In this document: positions 1-11,105 of the stretch, piece after piece
Layout of the letters: every line of letters starts with the position of its first letter
How positions within the stretch are numbered: position 1 is the first letter of the stretch
Assembly (NCBI GenBank): GCA_949752735.1
Contig: OX457050.1
Coordinates: 42,415,784 to 42,479,783 of the forward strand
Source of the DNA: Lumbricus terrestris
Taxonomy: Eukaryota; Annelida; Clitellata; Crassiclitellata; Lumbricidae
Length of the DNA stretch: 64,000 bases
Reading direction: 5' to 3'
The notes under the pieces: model-generated
The model's database searches: none
Seen by the model: the letters and a program-made list of their open reading frames with translations, nothing else
What the model was told of the DNA's origin: nothing
Position numbers and translations under genes: made by a program

Positions 1-2
1 CC

Positions 3-603
3 CATACTGGGGAGAAACCACATAAATGTCAGTTTTGTCAGAAATCGTTGTCTGAAGTTTGTATTTTGAAGTCGCACATGAGAACTCACAGAGGAGAGAA
101 ACCGTGCATATGACATATGTGAGGTTTGTAATAAAGGATTTACACAAATTGGAAATCTAAAGATGCACAGGAGAACTCATGCAACTGATAGGCAAGAGTA
201 CGTAACGAACTTTACACCAAGAGCAGTTCTTCAGCAAAGCAGTTTAGAGTGAAGAAAGGAACACAGACACAGAATCTTTATTTGAAAAATAAAGTAATTG
301 CTGACCAATCTGTAATTTCGAAACAGGTACATGTGCTTTTGAGAAACCAAATGAAGGTTTCTCAAACCGCGTAGTCTATATGAAGATTCCAATGGATTTC
401 CATGTCTTTTAGCAAAAACTAGAGATGGTGGTTGTCTGTATATTAGCAAAGTCAAATCTATTGTGGATAGAAAAGCGTCTTTGTTCAAATCTGTTGGATG
501 TGATATATGCGATAAATTGATGGAAACAAAGAACGAATTTCAGGAGCATTGCACTAGTCATCGACTTTCTCCACCTGACGACTTTGCTGCTAACCTGTGC
601 TGA
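3..603 (+). pseudogene. Decayed C2H2 zinc-finger gene, 3' end
   Basis: The sequence opens inside a C2H2 array: one complete finger (CX2C...HX3H with HTGEKP-type linker) runs to about 104. The next finger continues only after a one-base frame change between about 105 and 118, and that frame stops at 250-252. The same frame reopens downstream and ends at 601-603 with a final CX2CX12HX3H finger and an acidic tail closing in Asn-Leu-Cys. That tail closely resembles the end of the zinc-finger ORF at 53374-55179 (minus), so the two are paralogues. Family role would be DNA binding in the nucleus. The frameshift and internal stop argue for a dead copy; a spliced last exon starting after 252 is possible. 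The 5' part lies outside the window. Confidence 0.7.
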
Positions 604-1734
604 ATTGATTCCAAATATTTTGGGACCAAAACAACTGTAACTTGAGATTATTAAAGATGCTACAGAAGTTCACAAGCTTTCTTTGTCGATTTTCTGTTGG
701 GCCATAATATGAGAGTTTTCAGCACTGATCATTCATCTTTTGAATTCTTTTCAGAATGTCATCTAAACATCAAACACTAAATATCCTGAAAATTTCAAAA
801 TATTATCTGCAAAAATAATGAAGTTATGAGCTTGTGAACGTCGCTATAAATTTAGACGTCAGTTCCAAAACGTCAAAAACGAGGTCACCCAGACGTTTTT
901 GGAATTCAGTATCTTCAATGGCTCTTAAGCTGTTGGTCTAATATTCATATGAAACATTCTGTAAAGTTTTAATTAAAATCAGGAACTTTTTGGAGAATTA
1001 TATTTGAAGCAGATTAAATATTTACTTTTTCTGTTATATTGGTAGCAAATATTTATGAAGAACATAATTATAAAGGCTTAAAAATTCACTTGCAATAGAA
1101 GAACCAGATCTCATTGACTTCATCAGGAACATTGAGCAGATTTACTTCACGATGGTCAACTATTTCATGTTCGGTGTCACGGTGTGACATAATCAGCATT
1201 CTATTATATTAAGTTTGTTCTTTGTGTGTGTAGTTTGTGTTGGTGTGATCAACTTTCTACTTTACTAAAAAGATAACTACTAATATGATTGCTGTAACAT
1301 GAACTCTTCTAGTAAGCATTTTAATGCAAATTAAATTCAAGTTGTCATCATTGTGAGAAACTGGACACTACTGCCTGGTGGTGGGAATAGCCATGAGATC
1401 ATTGGAGAAACACTTTACACAATGAATTACTTTGAAATGCGCACCAAAAGTTGAGCTTACTAAAAGTCATACAAATCCAAACAGTTTTCTAGAATCCGGT
1501 GACTAAAGAGGCACATGTACGAATCATCTTTAAGGAACCACGAAGATATAAAATATTTCGGAAGCAGCTTACTAAAAGAGAAACACCATTATCTGGCAGC
1601 TCATCAAAGAACCAATGTTTGAGAGAAACAGTTGACTTTCAAAGAACCAATGTTTGAGAGAAACAGTTAACTTTTTAACGAAATGAGTAGCATGTTGGCG
1701 AATACGGAAACCTATAAGGATGAGAAGCAATACA
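604..1734. other. Intergenic, no gene seen
   Basis: A+T-rich sequence with no convincing ORF, RNA gene or repeat. A short direct duplication (about 20 bp, containing AAAGAACCAATGTTTGAGAG) occurs at about 1604-1665. Confidence 0.5.
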
Positions 1735-1940
1735 GGTGTCAACAATGTTGCAAGCCAAGATACCTTTGCGAACTGTTCACCATCCAGCCAACCCGTTCTA
1801 CCCGATCATCCACCTGTCTTACTCAAGTCATCTCAAGTTCTCCAACCGAGCAATATGCAATACAACATCACACCTTTGGAATGATCTGCCTCCTGAATTC
1901 CGATCTTTTTCAGTTGCTCCACCATCATTACTAATCACAC
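1735..1940 (+). mobile_element. LINE copy, piece 1 of 3 (RT C-terminus)
   Basis: This aligns with 45240-45450 of the better LINE copy: the FTIQPTRSTRSS stretch and the WNDLPPEFRSF-like stretch are both recognisable, with several frameshifts. It stops at the TSD TAATCACAC (1932-1940). The same LINE continues at 5150 and again at 8479, so this is one copy interrupted by two later insertions. Confidence 0.85.
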
Positions 1941-2019
1941 GGTTCCGCGACAACTCGTCTACCGACCACTCGTCTCCGGACAATTGGTCTAACGACAACT
2001 GGTCTACAAACGAGTAGTA

Positions 2020-2409
2020 TTGATGAAATAGAAGCTGGATTTATGAAAATGGTTTTTTTTAGCTTAAATGGAAGCTGGATTGATGATTTTATTCATGTAT
2101 TTTGACATGCATCCAGCTTCTACTTCAGATCTAAAATACCTTCATCCGGCTTCTATTTCTCACCCGCTATTTTCGTCCATCCAGCTTCTATTCCAGGTAT
2201 AAAAAATACCCTCATCCAGCTTCCATTACTTAAGCGTTTTTTCATCAATCCAGCTTCTATTTCAGATCAAGAAATACTTTCATCCGGCTTTTATTTCTCA
2301 TGCGTTATTTTCGTCAACCCAGCTTTTATTTCGCCTGTAAAAGAGCCATCATCCAGATTCCATTTCTCTTGCGTTTTTTCATCAATCCAACCTCCATTTC
2401 ACATATAAA
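2020..2409. repeat. CCAGCTTC-core minisatellite
   Basis: Alternating half-units, one containing AATCCAGCTTCTATTTC and one containing CATCCAGCTTCCATTTCTC, spaced 30-35 bp. The same repeat recurs inside nearly every foldback element of the window, in both orientations. Confidence 0.85.
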
Positions 2410-2665
2410 CAGGGCCGTAAATCCCGGGGAGGGAAGGGAGGGAATTCCCTCCCCACTTTTTAAACTGGGGAGGGAACGTGAAGGAATTCCCTTCCCACAA
2501 TTTCTCTCGGCTGTTTTACAATGTTAAGGTCTGCAAGCTGTAGGCGACTGCACATTGTACAATCCAATTGTAGATACTTGGAAACTTGCTCTGTGAGATT
2601 AAAGGCTAGAGCTACAATTAAGAGGTGTAAATGTATCCATTGAAATTTGAAAGATAAGATCTCCT

Positions 2666-3082
2666 CTTCATTCATTCATTCATTCATAGCATTTATATAG
2701 CGCCCCTTCAAGAAACTACTCAGAGGCACTCCCAGCCCAACCACGAGCAAAGAAAAAAAGACTTGAGAGACTTGTAGAACCCAGCCGGATGGGCCACAAG
2801 TAAAGAACGAAGCGCAACCGGGAGGTCATTCCAGACAGTAGGCCCCACAACCGAGAAAGCACGGCGCTGCTTAATGACTAAGCGAGCCCGCGGGACCACA
2901 AGTTCACCCCTAGCCGAAGAGCGTAGTACACGACGCGCTGCAACGTCAGAGACTGGACAGCAAAGATCACGCAAGTATGACGGAGCACAGCCAAGGACAC
3001 AGCGTGAGACCACAGCAGCAATGCGGTATGAGATCCGCTGGGACACTGGCAGCCAGTGCAGCACATCACGCATATATGCCTC
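2666..3082 (-). mobile_element. LINE 3' fragment
   Basis: On the minus strand it encodes the C-terminal RT region (MRDVLHWLP..., AFSVVGPTVWNDLP...) followed by a short 3'UTR with a GCGCTATATAAATGC-type end and an (ATGA)n tail, seen as (TTCA)n at 2667-2687 on the plus strand. It is related to the LINE at 18715-20172 but clearly diverged. 5'-truncated. Confidence 0.85.
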
Positions 3083-3198
3083 TTAATTAGTACAAAGGGA
3101 AAGAAATTTATGATATGACAAGTACGCCCAATATAGGCCCTATGCTCCTGCAAGACTGCAGGGAGATAGCGGCCATGCAGCGAGAAGACAGATAATTA

Positions 3199-3248
<50 letters not shown>
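3199..3248. repeat. (TA)n microsatellite
   Basis: About 25 uninterrupted TA units with a more degenerate TATA-rich continuation to about 3300. Confidence 0.95.
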
Positions 3249-3259
<11 letters not shown>

Positions 3260-3353
3260 ACAATCATGTATATACATTGTATATAGCATATATACATACG
3301 TGTAAACTCGAACTGGACAAGCTCCTGTATATAGGCCTATTATATATACCTTT

Positions 3354-3660
3354 GTGACTTTATGCATGAACACCTCTCCGCAGCATCTTCTCCGCCCTCT
3401 TCAGTCTGCTGATCGATCGACTTCAACACCTATAGTTCCTGGGGCAAGGACTATGATGACCCAACACCATGCGTTTGCAATTGTAGACCCTTCTATGTGG
3501 AATGGCCTCCCTCCCTCTATCCGTAGTAAGATCTTATGTTCAGCCCTTCGCTGCATGAAGTCTTTAATCTTTTCCTCGGGGCTGTCACGCCCAGAGCGCC
3601 TCTGAATAGCTAGTACAGCAATATGCGCTTTATAAATTTTCATATACAATACAACACAAC
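3354..3660 (+). mobile_element. LINE 3' fragment, second family
   Basis: The plus-strand ORF ends (…AFAIVDPSMWNGLPPSIRS…) at 3605. It is followed by a short 3'UTR with TGCGCTTTATAAAT and an ATACA-rich tail. C-terminal RT fragment only. Confidence 0.7.
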
Positions 3661-4900
3661 ACACTCATGCATAACATGTATACAAGTACATATAGGGTAA
3701 TTATATTGGGAGTGCACGTGGGCTCTCAGATTTGAAAGAAGTAGGCTACTGACAGCAGTTCATCTCGAGTCCACATTATACCGCATATTCGACTGTATAG
3801 GCCAAAAGAGGATCATGAATAATTTTAAACGTAATAAACTCATGATAAAAAGTGCGGTGCGTTAAATAATTTAAGCAACCTAATCTTTTTCGTTTTCCAA
3901 AGCACTTCAATCTGGTAAGTGTGTAGAAAACAGTGCCAATGCACACTGCCTTCTATAGCCTATATATTATTACAGCTTTTTACATTAGCCTACATAAAAA
4001 TTAGCCGTTGCCTGATTCTCTGCATCAGAAATGTGACAAACACTAACAGCATTATATCATTATGATCAGAATCCTGTCATTTTATTTTTCCCACTTAAAA
4101 ATCTGTGTTGGTTACAGTTTGTATTTGTGAGCGCAATCACAATCTCGATTTCTTCAGCGCCAACAGAAGCTATAAGTCGCGAAAGCCAGAGGTCTCAGTC
4201 AAAATAAATTTAACTGCCTTCGAAATCAATTAGGCCTTTAGGCAAGGGATGACAAAAATGACATGATAAAGCAAGTCCATTGTTGTGGATTAGGCCTATG
4301 TAGGCTACATGTAGGAAGTTATGCATAATTAAAATTAATTTTATCCACCTAGTTTATAGGTAGCCTACTGATACGTTATTGACTGAGGTTCACTCAACTC
4401 TTAAGCATGTCTGAACTCCTTGTCAACGCATTAATTTTTTTAGAATACTATAACCGACTAGTCTAAGACTCTAAGTTGATGATCAAACATGAAGAATACA
4501 GAAGCGCGTGACATCTAAATTTACAGTAGCCTATAGACCATACAAATGAGCTGCAGGTGGATGCCTAGACCTATAGAATACAAACCCAGTCAGATGCAGG
4601 AAGTCAAAATAAAGAAACAATTAGGCGACTATATAGGCCTAGTATTTTCGATTGTTTTGATTTGGCAAGAGAACCCTAGTCGTGTTGTTCCCCGTAGTTC
4701 GAACATAAAAATGTGTGCAGTAGGCCTAGTTTGAATGTCGAGGAGTGGATGGGGTTGTCGATGGCGGATCGCATAAGAAGAGCGAGGGACAGAGAGGGAT
4801 GGAGGAAACTGACGTCGTTGGCTCTGGTCTCCGATCCGCAGCAATGAGGATGGTCAAGATGATGAGTGTGAATCTACCATTTTTTAACACTAAACTATTT
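3661..4900. other. Interior of hAT-like element, no gene seen
   Basis: Low-complexity A+T-rich DNA with many TAGGCCTA-type words (also scattered elsewhere in the window). Short ORFs on both strands show no recognisable domain. Confidence 0.4.
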
Positions 4901-5149
4901 ATAGGGTGCTACTGAACTCAGTGGCCAGTGGGGTCCGTGAGGGTATACTGCATGCGCACAATTCCGAAGGGGAAATTTTCCCTCCCCACATCTAGAAACA
5001 GATTTACGGCCCTGCATGTAAAACCTTTCATCCAGCTTCCATTTCTCAAGCGCTGGATCAGTTGTCTGTAGACCAGTTGTCGTTAGACGAATTGTCCGGA
5101 GACCACTTGTCGTTAGACGAGTTGTCGGTAGACGAGTTGTCGTGACACC

Positions 5150-5197
5150 TAATCACACACCATCACCGTCATCAGGCTCCTCTCTCCATCTGGCCTT
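5150..5197 (+). mobile_element. LINE copy, piece 2 of 3
   Basis: Continues the LINE exactly where piece 1 stops (compare 45450-45500). It ends in CTGGCCTT (5190-5197), the left TSD of the next insertion. Confidence 0.8.
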
Positions 5198-5335
5198 CAT
5201 GGGCGGAGTTTGGTTGCCGATCTTGGGGAGGGGCTAAAACATTTCTCGGCCCAAAACAGTTGATGACCTTTATCGGGTCATCGAGTTGAAAATCTCATAA
5301 AAACATACTATTTTTCCGGACAGTGAGAGTTCTTT

Positions 5336-6290
5336 TAAAAAGTCCATTGTTTTTAAATGTCGATAAGTGAAATTATAATAAAAAAGGTGTGCAATTGCAA
5401 ATGTGTGCCAAAACAAAAAGTCCATTGTTATGAAATGTTGATAATTGCAGTTATGATAAAAAAAAGTGTGCAATTGCAAATGTACGCCAATACCAAAAAG
5501 TCCATATTAAAAAATTTCATAATTGAAATTATTATAAAAAAGTGTGCAATTGCAAATGTGTCCCAAAACTAAAAAGTCCATTTTTTAAATGTTCATAATT
5601 CCAATAATAATAAAAAGGTGTGAAATATCAAACATGTGACAAAAGAAAAAGTCCATTGTTTTGAAATGTTCATAATTGCAGCAATATTTTAAAAAATGGT
5701 GTGCAATTGCAAATGTGTGCCAAAACTAAAAAGTCCATATTTTAATGTCCATAATTGAAATTATAATAAAAAAAGGTGTGCAATTGCGAATGTGTGCCAA
5801 CACTAAAAAGTCCATTGTTTTTAAATGTCCATAATTGAAATTATAATAAAAAAAGGTGTGGAATTGCATATGTGCGCCAAATTTAAAAAGTCCATTTTTT
5901 AAAATGTCCATAATTGAAATTATATTTTAAAAGGTGGCCAATTGCATATGTGTGCCAAAATTTAAAAAAGCCCATGATTGTTTTGAAATGTCCATAATTG
6001 AAATTATAATAAAAAAAGGTGTGCAACTGCATATGTGTGCGAAAATTAAAAAGTCCATTGTTTTGAAATGTCCATAATTGAAATTATAATGAAAAGGTGT
6101 GCAGTTGCACATGTGTGCCAAAATTAAAAAGTCCATTTGTTTTGAAATGTCCATAATTGCGATTATAATAAAAAAAAGTGTGAAATTGCGAATGTGTGCC
6201 AAAACTAAAAAGTCCATTGTTTTTGAATGTTCATAATTGCAATTATAATTTTTTAAAAGGTGTGCGATTGCAAATGTGTGGGCCAAAACC
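5336..6290. repeat. 79-bp tandem satellite, about 12 copies
   Basis: The word AAAGTCCATTGTTTTGAAATG recurs in degenerate form with TCCA near 5343, 5421, 5501, 5577, 5652, 5734, 5811, 5891, 5971, 6054, 6132 and 6213, i.e. period 75-83 bp. Each unit also carries GTGTGCAATTGCAAATGTG. Units are diverged and A+T-rich. ORFs crossing it are artefacts. Confidence 0.92.
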
Positions 6291-7546
6291 AAATATCTCA
6301 GTTCTCTCAAAAACCTGGCGTGCTACAAGAAAAACAAAAACACCAATGCATTCAGCAGACCATAGTCTATTTTAAGAAACAGCTGAAGTTTTCCAGTAGC
6401 ATAAAATGTTCACAAAGCGCCGAGCAGAGTGTTTGGGCAGGGAGATTTACCCCCACACTTCGAATAATTTCGATTTTCCACACTTCAATGGTAGCATTCC
6501 AGGTAGTCAAATAACCCAGGTTCCTAATCATTTTAGTGCTTGCAGTCCTTGTTTAAGACTTCCAAAATGCCCCCAATGTCGAAATGCTTTGAATTTCAAT
6601 GCAATACACCCAGTCCAGAATCTGTCAATAGTCGCTTTGCAGTATCTCTCTATTGCCGTTTCACATTTACGTCATACTGTCATTCATTCATTCATTCATT
6701 CGAGTATTCACAAAGCGCCTCTTCAAGGAAACTACTCAGAGGTGAAAACTTCGTATATGCAGAAACATCATGGCATACTAAACAAGAACCATGTGTTGTA
6801 ATTGCAATTGAACAATTACATTACTCCGCTCACAGATTCAGTAGCACTCCCGACCCTATAGTTAGCACTGCCGCTAACGAATAGTATGGTCTCCAGGCGT
6901 TTCCTAAACAGAGGGAGAGAGAGACTGTGAAGCTCAAAGCGTAGTTTGTGTTTAAGACAGTTCCAGCAGGAGGGGCCAACAGGTATCTTCACCTTGCGCT
7001 GTATTTGACAAGTGTTAAATTTATACCTGCGAGCTGAAGTTAAAAGAGGTGTGTAAGAGACAACTCCAATTGGAATCCTCTGTTGTAAAAAATAATAACC
7101 GATTGCTGCCTTAACTGGTTCAGTAGCTGTGCAGACTGGTTTTTATAGTCGTGCAAACTTGTCTCGTTTATCTTAAAATGTTATCTCAGTACTGCATAAA
7201 GTGGTTTCACAATTGTACAAACTGGCTTCATATCGTTTGCCTGATAGCTAGATAAAATGGCTTCACAACGGCTCATACTGGTTTCGTAACTTTATTTTTT
7301 ATTGTAAATTATTATTGTAAATTATATTGGTGAAAATGGTAGTGATACATAGCTAAAAACCTCGCTCAATGCTATGGGAAGACTAGGGTTCTCAAAGTGT
7401 TTTGAAACAGCATCGGATGATTTTAGGTCGTAATTTTTATTACCTATTATTACCTATTATTAATCCGATGTGTTATAATGATGTTCTATGTCCCATTGTT
7501 TGTTTACAAGAGTAGTAATAAACAAAATAAACAAAATAAAGAAAAC
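6291..7546. other. Interior of hAT-like element, no gene seen
   Basis: No convincing coding signal. An (ATTC)n/GCGCCTCTTCAAGG block at 6681-6745 matches the inverted 3' tail of the LINE family at 18715, so it is a LINE-tail relic on the minus strand. Confidence 0.5.
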
Positions 7547-7612
7547 ACTTACTTACTTACTTACTTACTCACTCACTTGCTTACTTATTTACATACTTAC
7601 TTATTTATTTAT
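7547..7612. repeat. (CTTA)n microsatellite
   Basis: Imperfect tetranucleotide array (CTTA/CTCA/TTTA). Confidence 0.9.
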
Positions 7613-7900
7613 TTTCCATATTATTCCCAATGTTTAACAAGACGTTGATTCGACCCTGAAAGAAACCTGAAGGGAATGTAGCGGAAGCCCGATATGGCGT
7701 TGTGACGTTTGGTGTCGGCAAGGCTTTTATAATAACTGGTAATAGGTTAAGAGAGGTATCTTATCCACAAAGTATAATGTTCGCAAACTATCCAACGTGG
7801 GACTAAATAACTTTTCGTTAGAGCCTGGATTGCCCCGGAATTCATATCATCATAAAATATTTACTTCATCTGCTAAACTTTTCTTTCTCTAGTTCTCTAC

Positions 7901-7902
<2 letters not shown>

Positions 7903-7976
<74 letters not shown>
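7903..7976. repeat. (GT)n microsatellite
   Basis: About 37 uninterrupted GT units. The poly-Cys/Val ORF across it is not a gene. Confidence 0.95.
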
Positions 7977-7979
<3 letters not shown>

Positions 7980-8478
7980 CATGTCCTAACGCTTAACCAT
8001 TGGGGCGGGAGGACAAATGTATGGGCTGTCCTCCCAACGCCTCCATTGAGGGGGACCGCCTCCTTCCCCCTAGGTCTCCGCCCATGATGCTTGGAACTTC
8101 ACCTCAAGGTGACAATACGGTAGTAATGTGACTATAAGGCAGAACAATTCATACTAAGATTGCTCCTGTATCCTTCAATCTTTTAGTTTGTCTCAATGTC
8201 CCAGGTTGCAATCTGCCAGCCTTTTTTGCACAATAAACAAATTATACTACGGTAGCCTACTGCTACAGTCTGCCAGACACCGTTTACACAGTCATGGGTA
8301 GATGGTGGGTGGGGGGTTAGTGACCAGCAACTCACTAGTCTAGTGTCTAGGCCTCTTTCTCTCTTGTCACCCTACAAGTCCCATTCTTTTTACCCGTGGG
8401 AGTCCTTATTGATGCATGGTCAAGTCTGTGGAATCTTGGGGGGCTTAGCCCCCTAGCCCCTGATAAACTCCGCCCATG

Positions 8479-8755
8479 CTGGCCTTTCATTCGAAACTTA
8501 AGACGCTCCTTTTCCATAACTCTTACGCTGTCTCATAAGTATGATCCTCCACCCTCCAATTCCCGGCTCAGACGACACCCGCCTTAGTAGCTATCACCAC
8601 TGATCCTATGGTAACTCGACCCGGACCACCACGGATTACTCTTACGGACAACCCTTTTGACTCAACGCAGCGCTGGTGAATAAGCTGGTGCCCAGCGCTT
8701 GGCTTTCAAGTAGCGCTTTATAAATTAAATTTGGATATTAATATTACGATTACGA
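8479..8755 (+). mobile_element. LINE copy, piece 3 of 3, with 3' end
   Basis: Starts with the TSD copy CTGGCCTT and continues the LINE (compare 45500-45842): the last RT residues (PPPSNSRLRRHPP) and stop near 8585. The 3'UTR contains ATGGTAACTCGACCCGGACC and the terminal GTAGCGCTTTATAAAT...ATTACGATTACGAT. It closes the copy begun at 1735. Confidence 0.88.
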
Positions 8756-8971
8756 TGATATTCACCAGATGGCACAACCATTCTTTTATAGCCAGTTTCC
8801 ATTACCAACGAGCACTCATCTGTTATCGCTCGCCATTTTGTACGAATTGACGGTAGTGAGATTTCTGTATAAATACATTTTGTAAGACGACATTTGGCCA
8901 TTTCTTATCATAAATTTTATATAATTAGTGTTAAAGCTACAACAGAAATCTCGGCCATTGTTGGTGTTGGA

Positions 8972-9232
8972 ACCTTCATCCAGCTTCCATTTCTCCAACC
9001 TTCATCCAAGTTCTATTTCACCTATACAGAATCTTCATCCAGCTTTCATTTCTCTAACCTTTATCCAGCTTTTTTCACCTATAGTGGACCTTCATCCAGT
9101 TTCCATTTTACCTATAGAGAATGGAAGTTGGATGAAGGTTCTCTATAGGTGAAATGGAAGTTGGATGAAGGTCAGAGAAATGGACGCTGGATGAAGGTTC
9201 TCTGTAGGTGAAATAGAAGCCGGATATACGAA
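8972..9232. repeat. CCAGCTTC-core minisatellite, inverted halves
   Basis: Units face one way from 8972 to about 9115 (CATCCAGCTT) and the other way from 9120 to 9232 (TTGGATGAAGG), so the block can fold back. Confidence 0.8.
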
Positions 9233-9239
9233 AACAACG

Positions 9240-9500
9240 CTTTCACTGACGGTAACCTGAAACCGTAGGGGTTAAGAGGAAACCGGTTTCCGATTACCCC
9301 TGGGGTAATCTGAAACCGGTTTCTAGTTACCAGGGGGGCCGGGATAGTGTCAGGGCTTAAACTGAGCCGGTGTAAAGGTTTCAAATAACCCCCTCCTAAA
9401 CATTTCCCTCCGGTAACTTGAAATCGGTTTCAGATTACCCTCGGGGCAATCTCAAACCGAATTCATCCTACCCCTGCGGTTTCAGGTTACCCTCATGTAA
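9240..9500. mobile_element. Remnants of foldback family F
   Basis: Several inverted pieces of the family F terminus (GGTAATCTGAAACCGGTTTC and complement). One left end follows CCGG: CCGG at 9367-9370, then TGTAAAGGTTTC. No intact partner end, so rearranged. Confidence 0.6.
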
Positions 9501-10087
9501 TACATTCATCCAGTTTCCATTTCGCCACTAGAGAACCTTCACGCAACTTCCATTTCTCAACCAGAGGACCTTAATCCAGCCTCTATTTCCCAAGCGTTAT
9601 TTTCGTCAATCCAGCTTCTAATTCACCTCTAGAGAACTCTCATCTAGCCTCCATTTCTCAAGACCTGTTTTCGTCAATCCAGCTTCTATTTCACCCACCG
9701 AGAACCTTCATCCAGCTTCCATATCTCAAACGCTGTTTTCGTCAATCCAGCTTCTGAGTTTTTTTATGTCTAACACTTAGTTAAATGGATTAACGAAAAC
9801 AACTTTTGTGAAATTGAAGCTTGTTGAAGGTTCTCTGTAGGTGAAATGGAAGCCGGATTAAGGCTCTCTGAAGGTGAAATGGAACCTGGATTGACGAAAA
9901 CGACGCTTGAGAAATGGAAGCTGGATGAAGGTTCTCTGTAGGTAAAATGAAAGCTGGATGAAGGTTCTCTATAGGTGAAATGGAAGCAGGATGAATGTTC
10001 TCTGTAGGTGAAATAGAAGCTAGATGAAGGTTTTCTGTAGGTGAAATGAAAGCTGGATGAAGGTTCTCTGTAGGTGAAATGGAAAGT
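9501..10087. repeat. Long inverted minisatellite (hairpin)
   Basis: CCAGCTTC units in one orientation at 9501-9765 and in the opposite orientation at 9780-10085, giving two arms of roughly 260-300 bp. No host gene is visible. Small ORFs rich in SSFHFTYRE repeats are by-products. Confidence 0.75.
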
Positions 10088-10091
10088 CCGG

Positions 10092-10539
10092 TGTAAAGGT
10101 TTCAAATTACCCCCTCCTAAACATTACCCCCGGTAACTTGAAACCGGTTTCAGATTACCCATCGGAAACTAGATTTGCATCATTCATCGCATTTATTGCA
10201 CTTAAAAAATCAGCAAAATCATCCCGCTTCTTGTTTTGGTGTGAAGATTTTCATCCGTCATCCCACTTCGTGGTTTGCTATCAATATTTTGATCCGAAAA
10301 AAATAATAGCCTCGAAGCCATTTTCTCCATGTAAACTTCAGCGGCGATTAGTATTTTAGTTACAGATGAAAATATTGATAACAAACCACGAAGTGGGATG
10401 ACGGACTAAAATCTTCAGACCAAAACAAGAAGCGGGATGATTTTTACGATTTGTTTAGTGCAATAAATCCGATGATTGATACAATTTACAGTTTGCAGGG
10501 GTGGGTAATGTTCAGGAGGGGTAATCTGAAACCTTTACA
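10092..10539 (+). mobile_element. Foldback F1, flanked by CCGG
   Basis: A 448-bp palindromic element: starts TGTAAAGGTTTC and ends in the inverse GAAACCTTTACA, with CCGG directly on both sides (10088-10091, 10540-10543). An inner inverted repeat (CATCCCGCTTCTTGTTTTGG and complement) surrounds a central ~80-bp loop. A second copy of the same length at 49901-50348 lies in the opposite orientation, also flanked by CCGG. TGT...ACA ends with a 4-bp duplication resemble Ginger-type elements; that is inference only. Confidence 0.8.
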
Positions 10540-10659
10540 CCGGCGCTATATAAAATCAAATCCGCAATAGTCAGAGCTGTATTTTTCGTTCCGTTAGGCC
10601 TACTACACGAAAGGTTCTAGGACAAAATGGTAGCGAACAAAATGGTACGGACAAAATGG

Positions 10660-11105
10660 GGGCGCGGACATTTCCTCCCTGGACAAAACCACCCCGGACA
10701 AAAAAACCCGGACATTCCCCTGATTTAGCCTAGGACATTAACCCCCCGGACAAATCCCCTTTGCTTCCATTTAAGCAAAAATGCGTTTCATCCAACTTCT
10801 ATTTAAATAACAATTATTTTCATCAATCCAGCTTTAATTTAAGCAAGAATATTTTCATCAATCCAGCTCCAATTTAAGCAATAATATTTTCATCAATTCA
10901 GCTCCAATTTAAGCGAGAACATTTTCATCAATCCAGCTCCAATTTAAGCAAGAACATTTTCATCAATCCAGCTCCAATTTAAGCGAGAATATTTTCATCA
11001 ATCCAGCTTCCATTTAAGTAAAAAATCACTTTGCATCAATCCGGCTTCTATTTAGCAATAAATCTTTTCATCAATCCAACTTGTGTACTTAGGACCGCCG
11101 TTTTA
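10660..11105. mobile_element. Foldback family B, partial copy B2
   Basis: GGGGCGCGGACATTTCC start, tandem CCCCGGACAA units, then a minisatellite core (ATCAATCCAGCTCCAATTTA), parallel to B1 at 13597-14143. It breaks off at ACCGCCGTTTTA, where a family F end follows (to 11216, with CCGG after it). Confidence 0.7.

Larger units (their letters stand above)
2410..5014. mobile_element. hAT-like element nested in A1
   Basis: Perfect 14-bp TIRs CAGGGCCGTAAATC at 2410-2423 and, inverted, 5001-5014. The flanks are an 8-bp TSD with one mismatch: CATATAAA (2402-2409) and CATGTAAA (5015-5022). An 8-bp TSD and CAGGG...CCCTG ends are hAT hallmarks. Subterminal GGGAGGGAA/TTCCCTCCC blocks lie inside each end. 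No transposase is seen, so it is non-autonomous; it contains two LINE fragments and a TA microsatellite. Confidence 0.85.
1941..5149. mobile_element. Foldback element A1 with 9-bp TSD
   Basis: Inserted in the LINE copy: TAATCACAC at 1932-1940 is repeated at 5150-5158. Ends read GGTTCCGCGACAAC and, inverted, GGTGTCACGACAAC. Each arm is about four 15-bp tandem units of the type CGACAACTCGTCTAC, so the arms are ~100 bp inverted repeats made of short tandem repeats. The interior is CCAGCTTC-type minisatellite (2020-2409, 5020-5050) interrupted by a hAT-like element at 2410-5014. No transposase is visible. A 9-bp TSD with tandemly built arms fits Mutator/FB-like elements; that class assignment is inference. 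Confidence 0.85.
5198..8478. mobile_element. hAT-like element with CATGGGCGGAGTTT ends
   Basis: Identical 14-bp TIRs CATGGGCGGAGTTT at 5198-5211 and, inverted, 8465-8478. Perfect 8-bp TSD CTGGCCTT at 5190-5197 and 8479-8486, within the same LINE copy. Both subterminal regions contain AGGGGCTA/TAGCCCC words shared with the small relative at 16251-16401. It holds a 79-bp satellite, microsatellites and a LINE-tail relic, but no visible transposase, so it is probably a large non-autonomous element. Confidence 0.8.

Noticed and set aside
5270..6310. Several 60-127 codon ORFs in both directions
   Set aside because: All derive from the 79-bp satellite.
7903..8087. Cys/Val-rich ORF
   Set aside because: It is translation of a (GT)n microsatellite.
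9770..10105. 111-codon ORF with SSFHFTYRE repeats
   Set aside because: Direct translation of the minisatellite.
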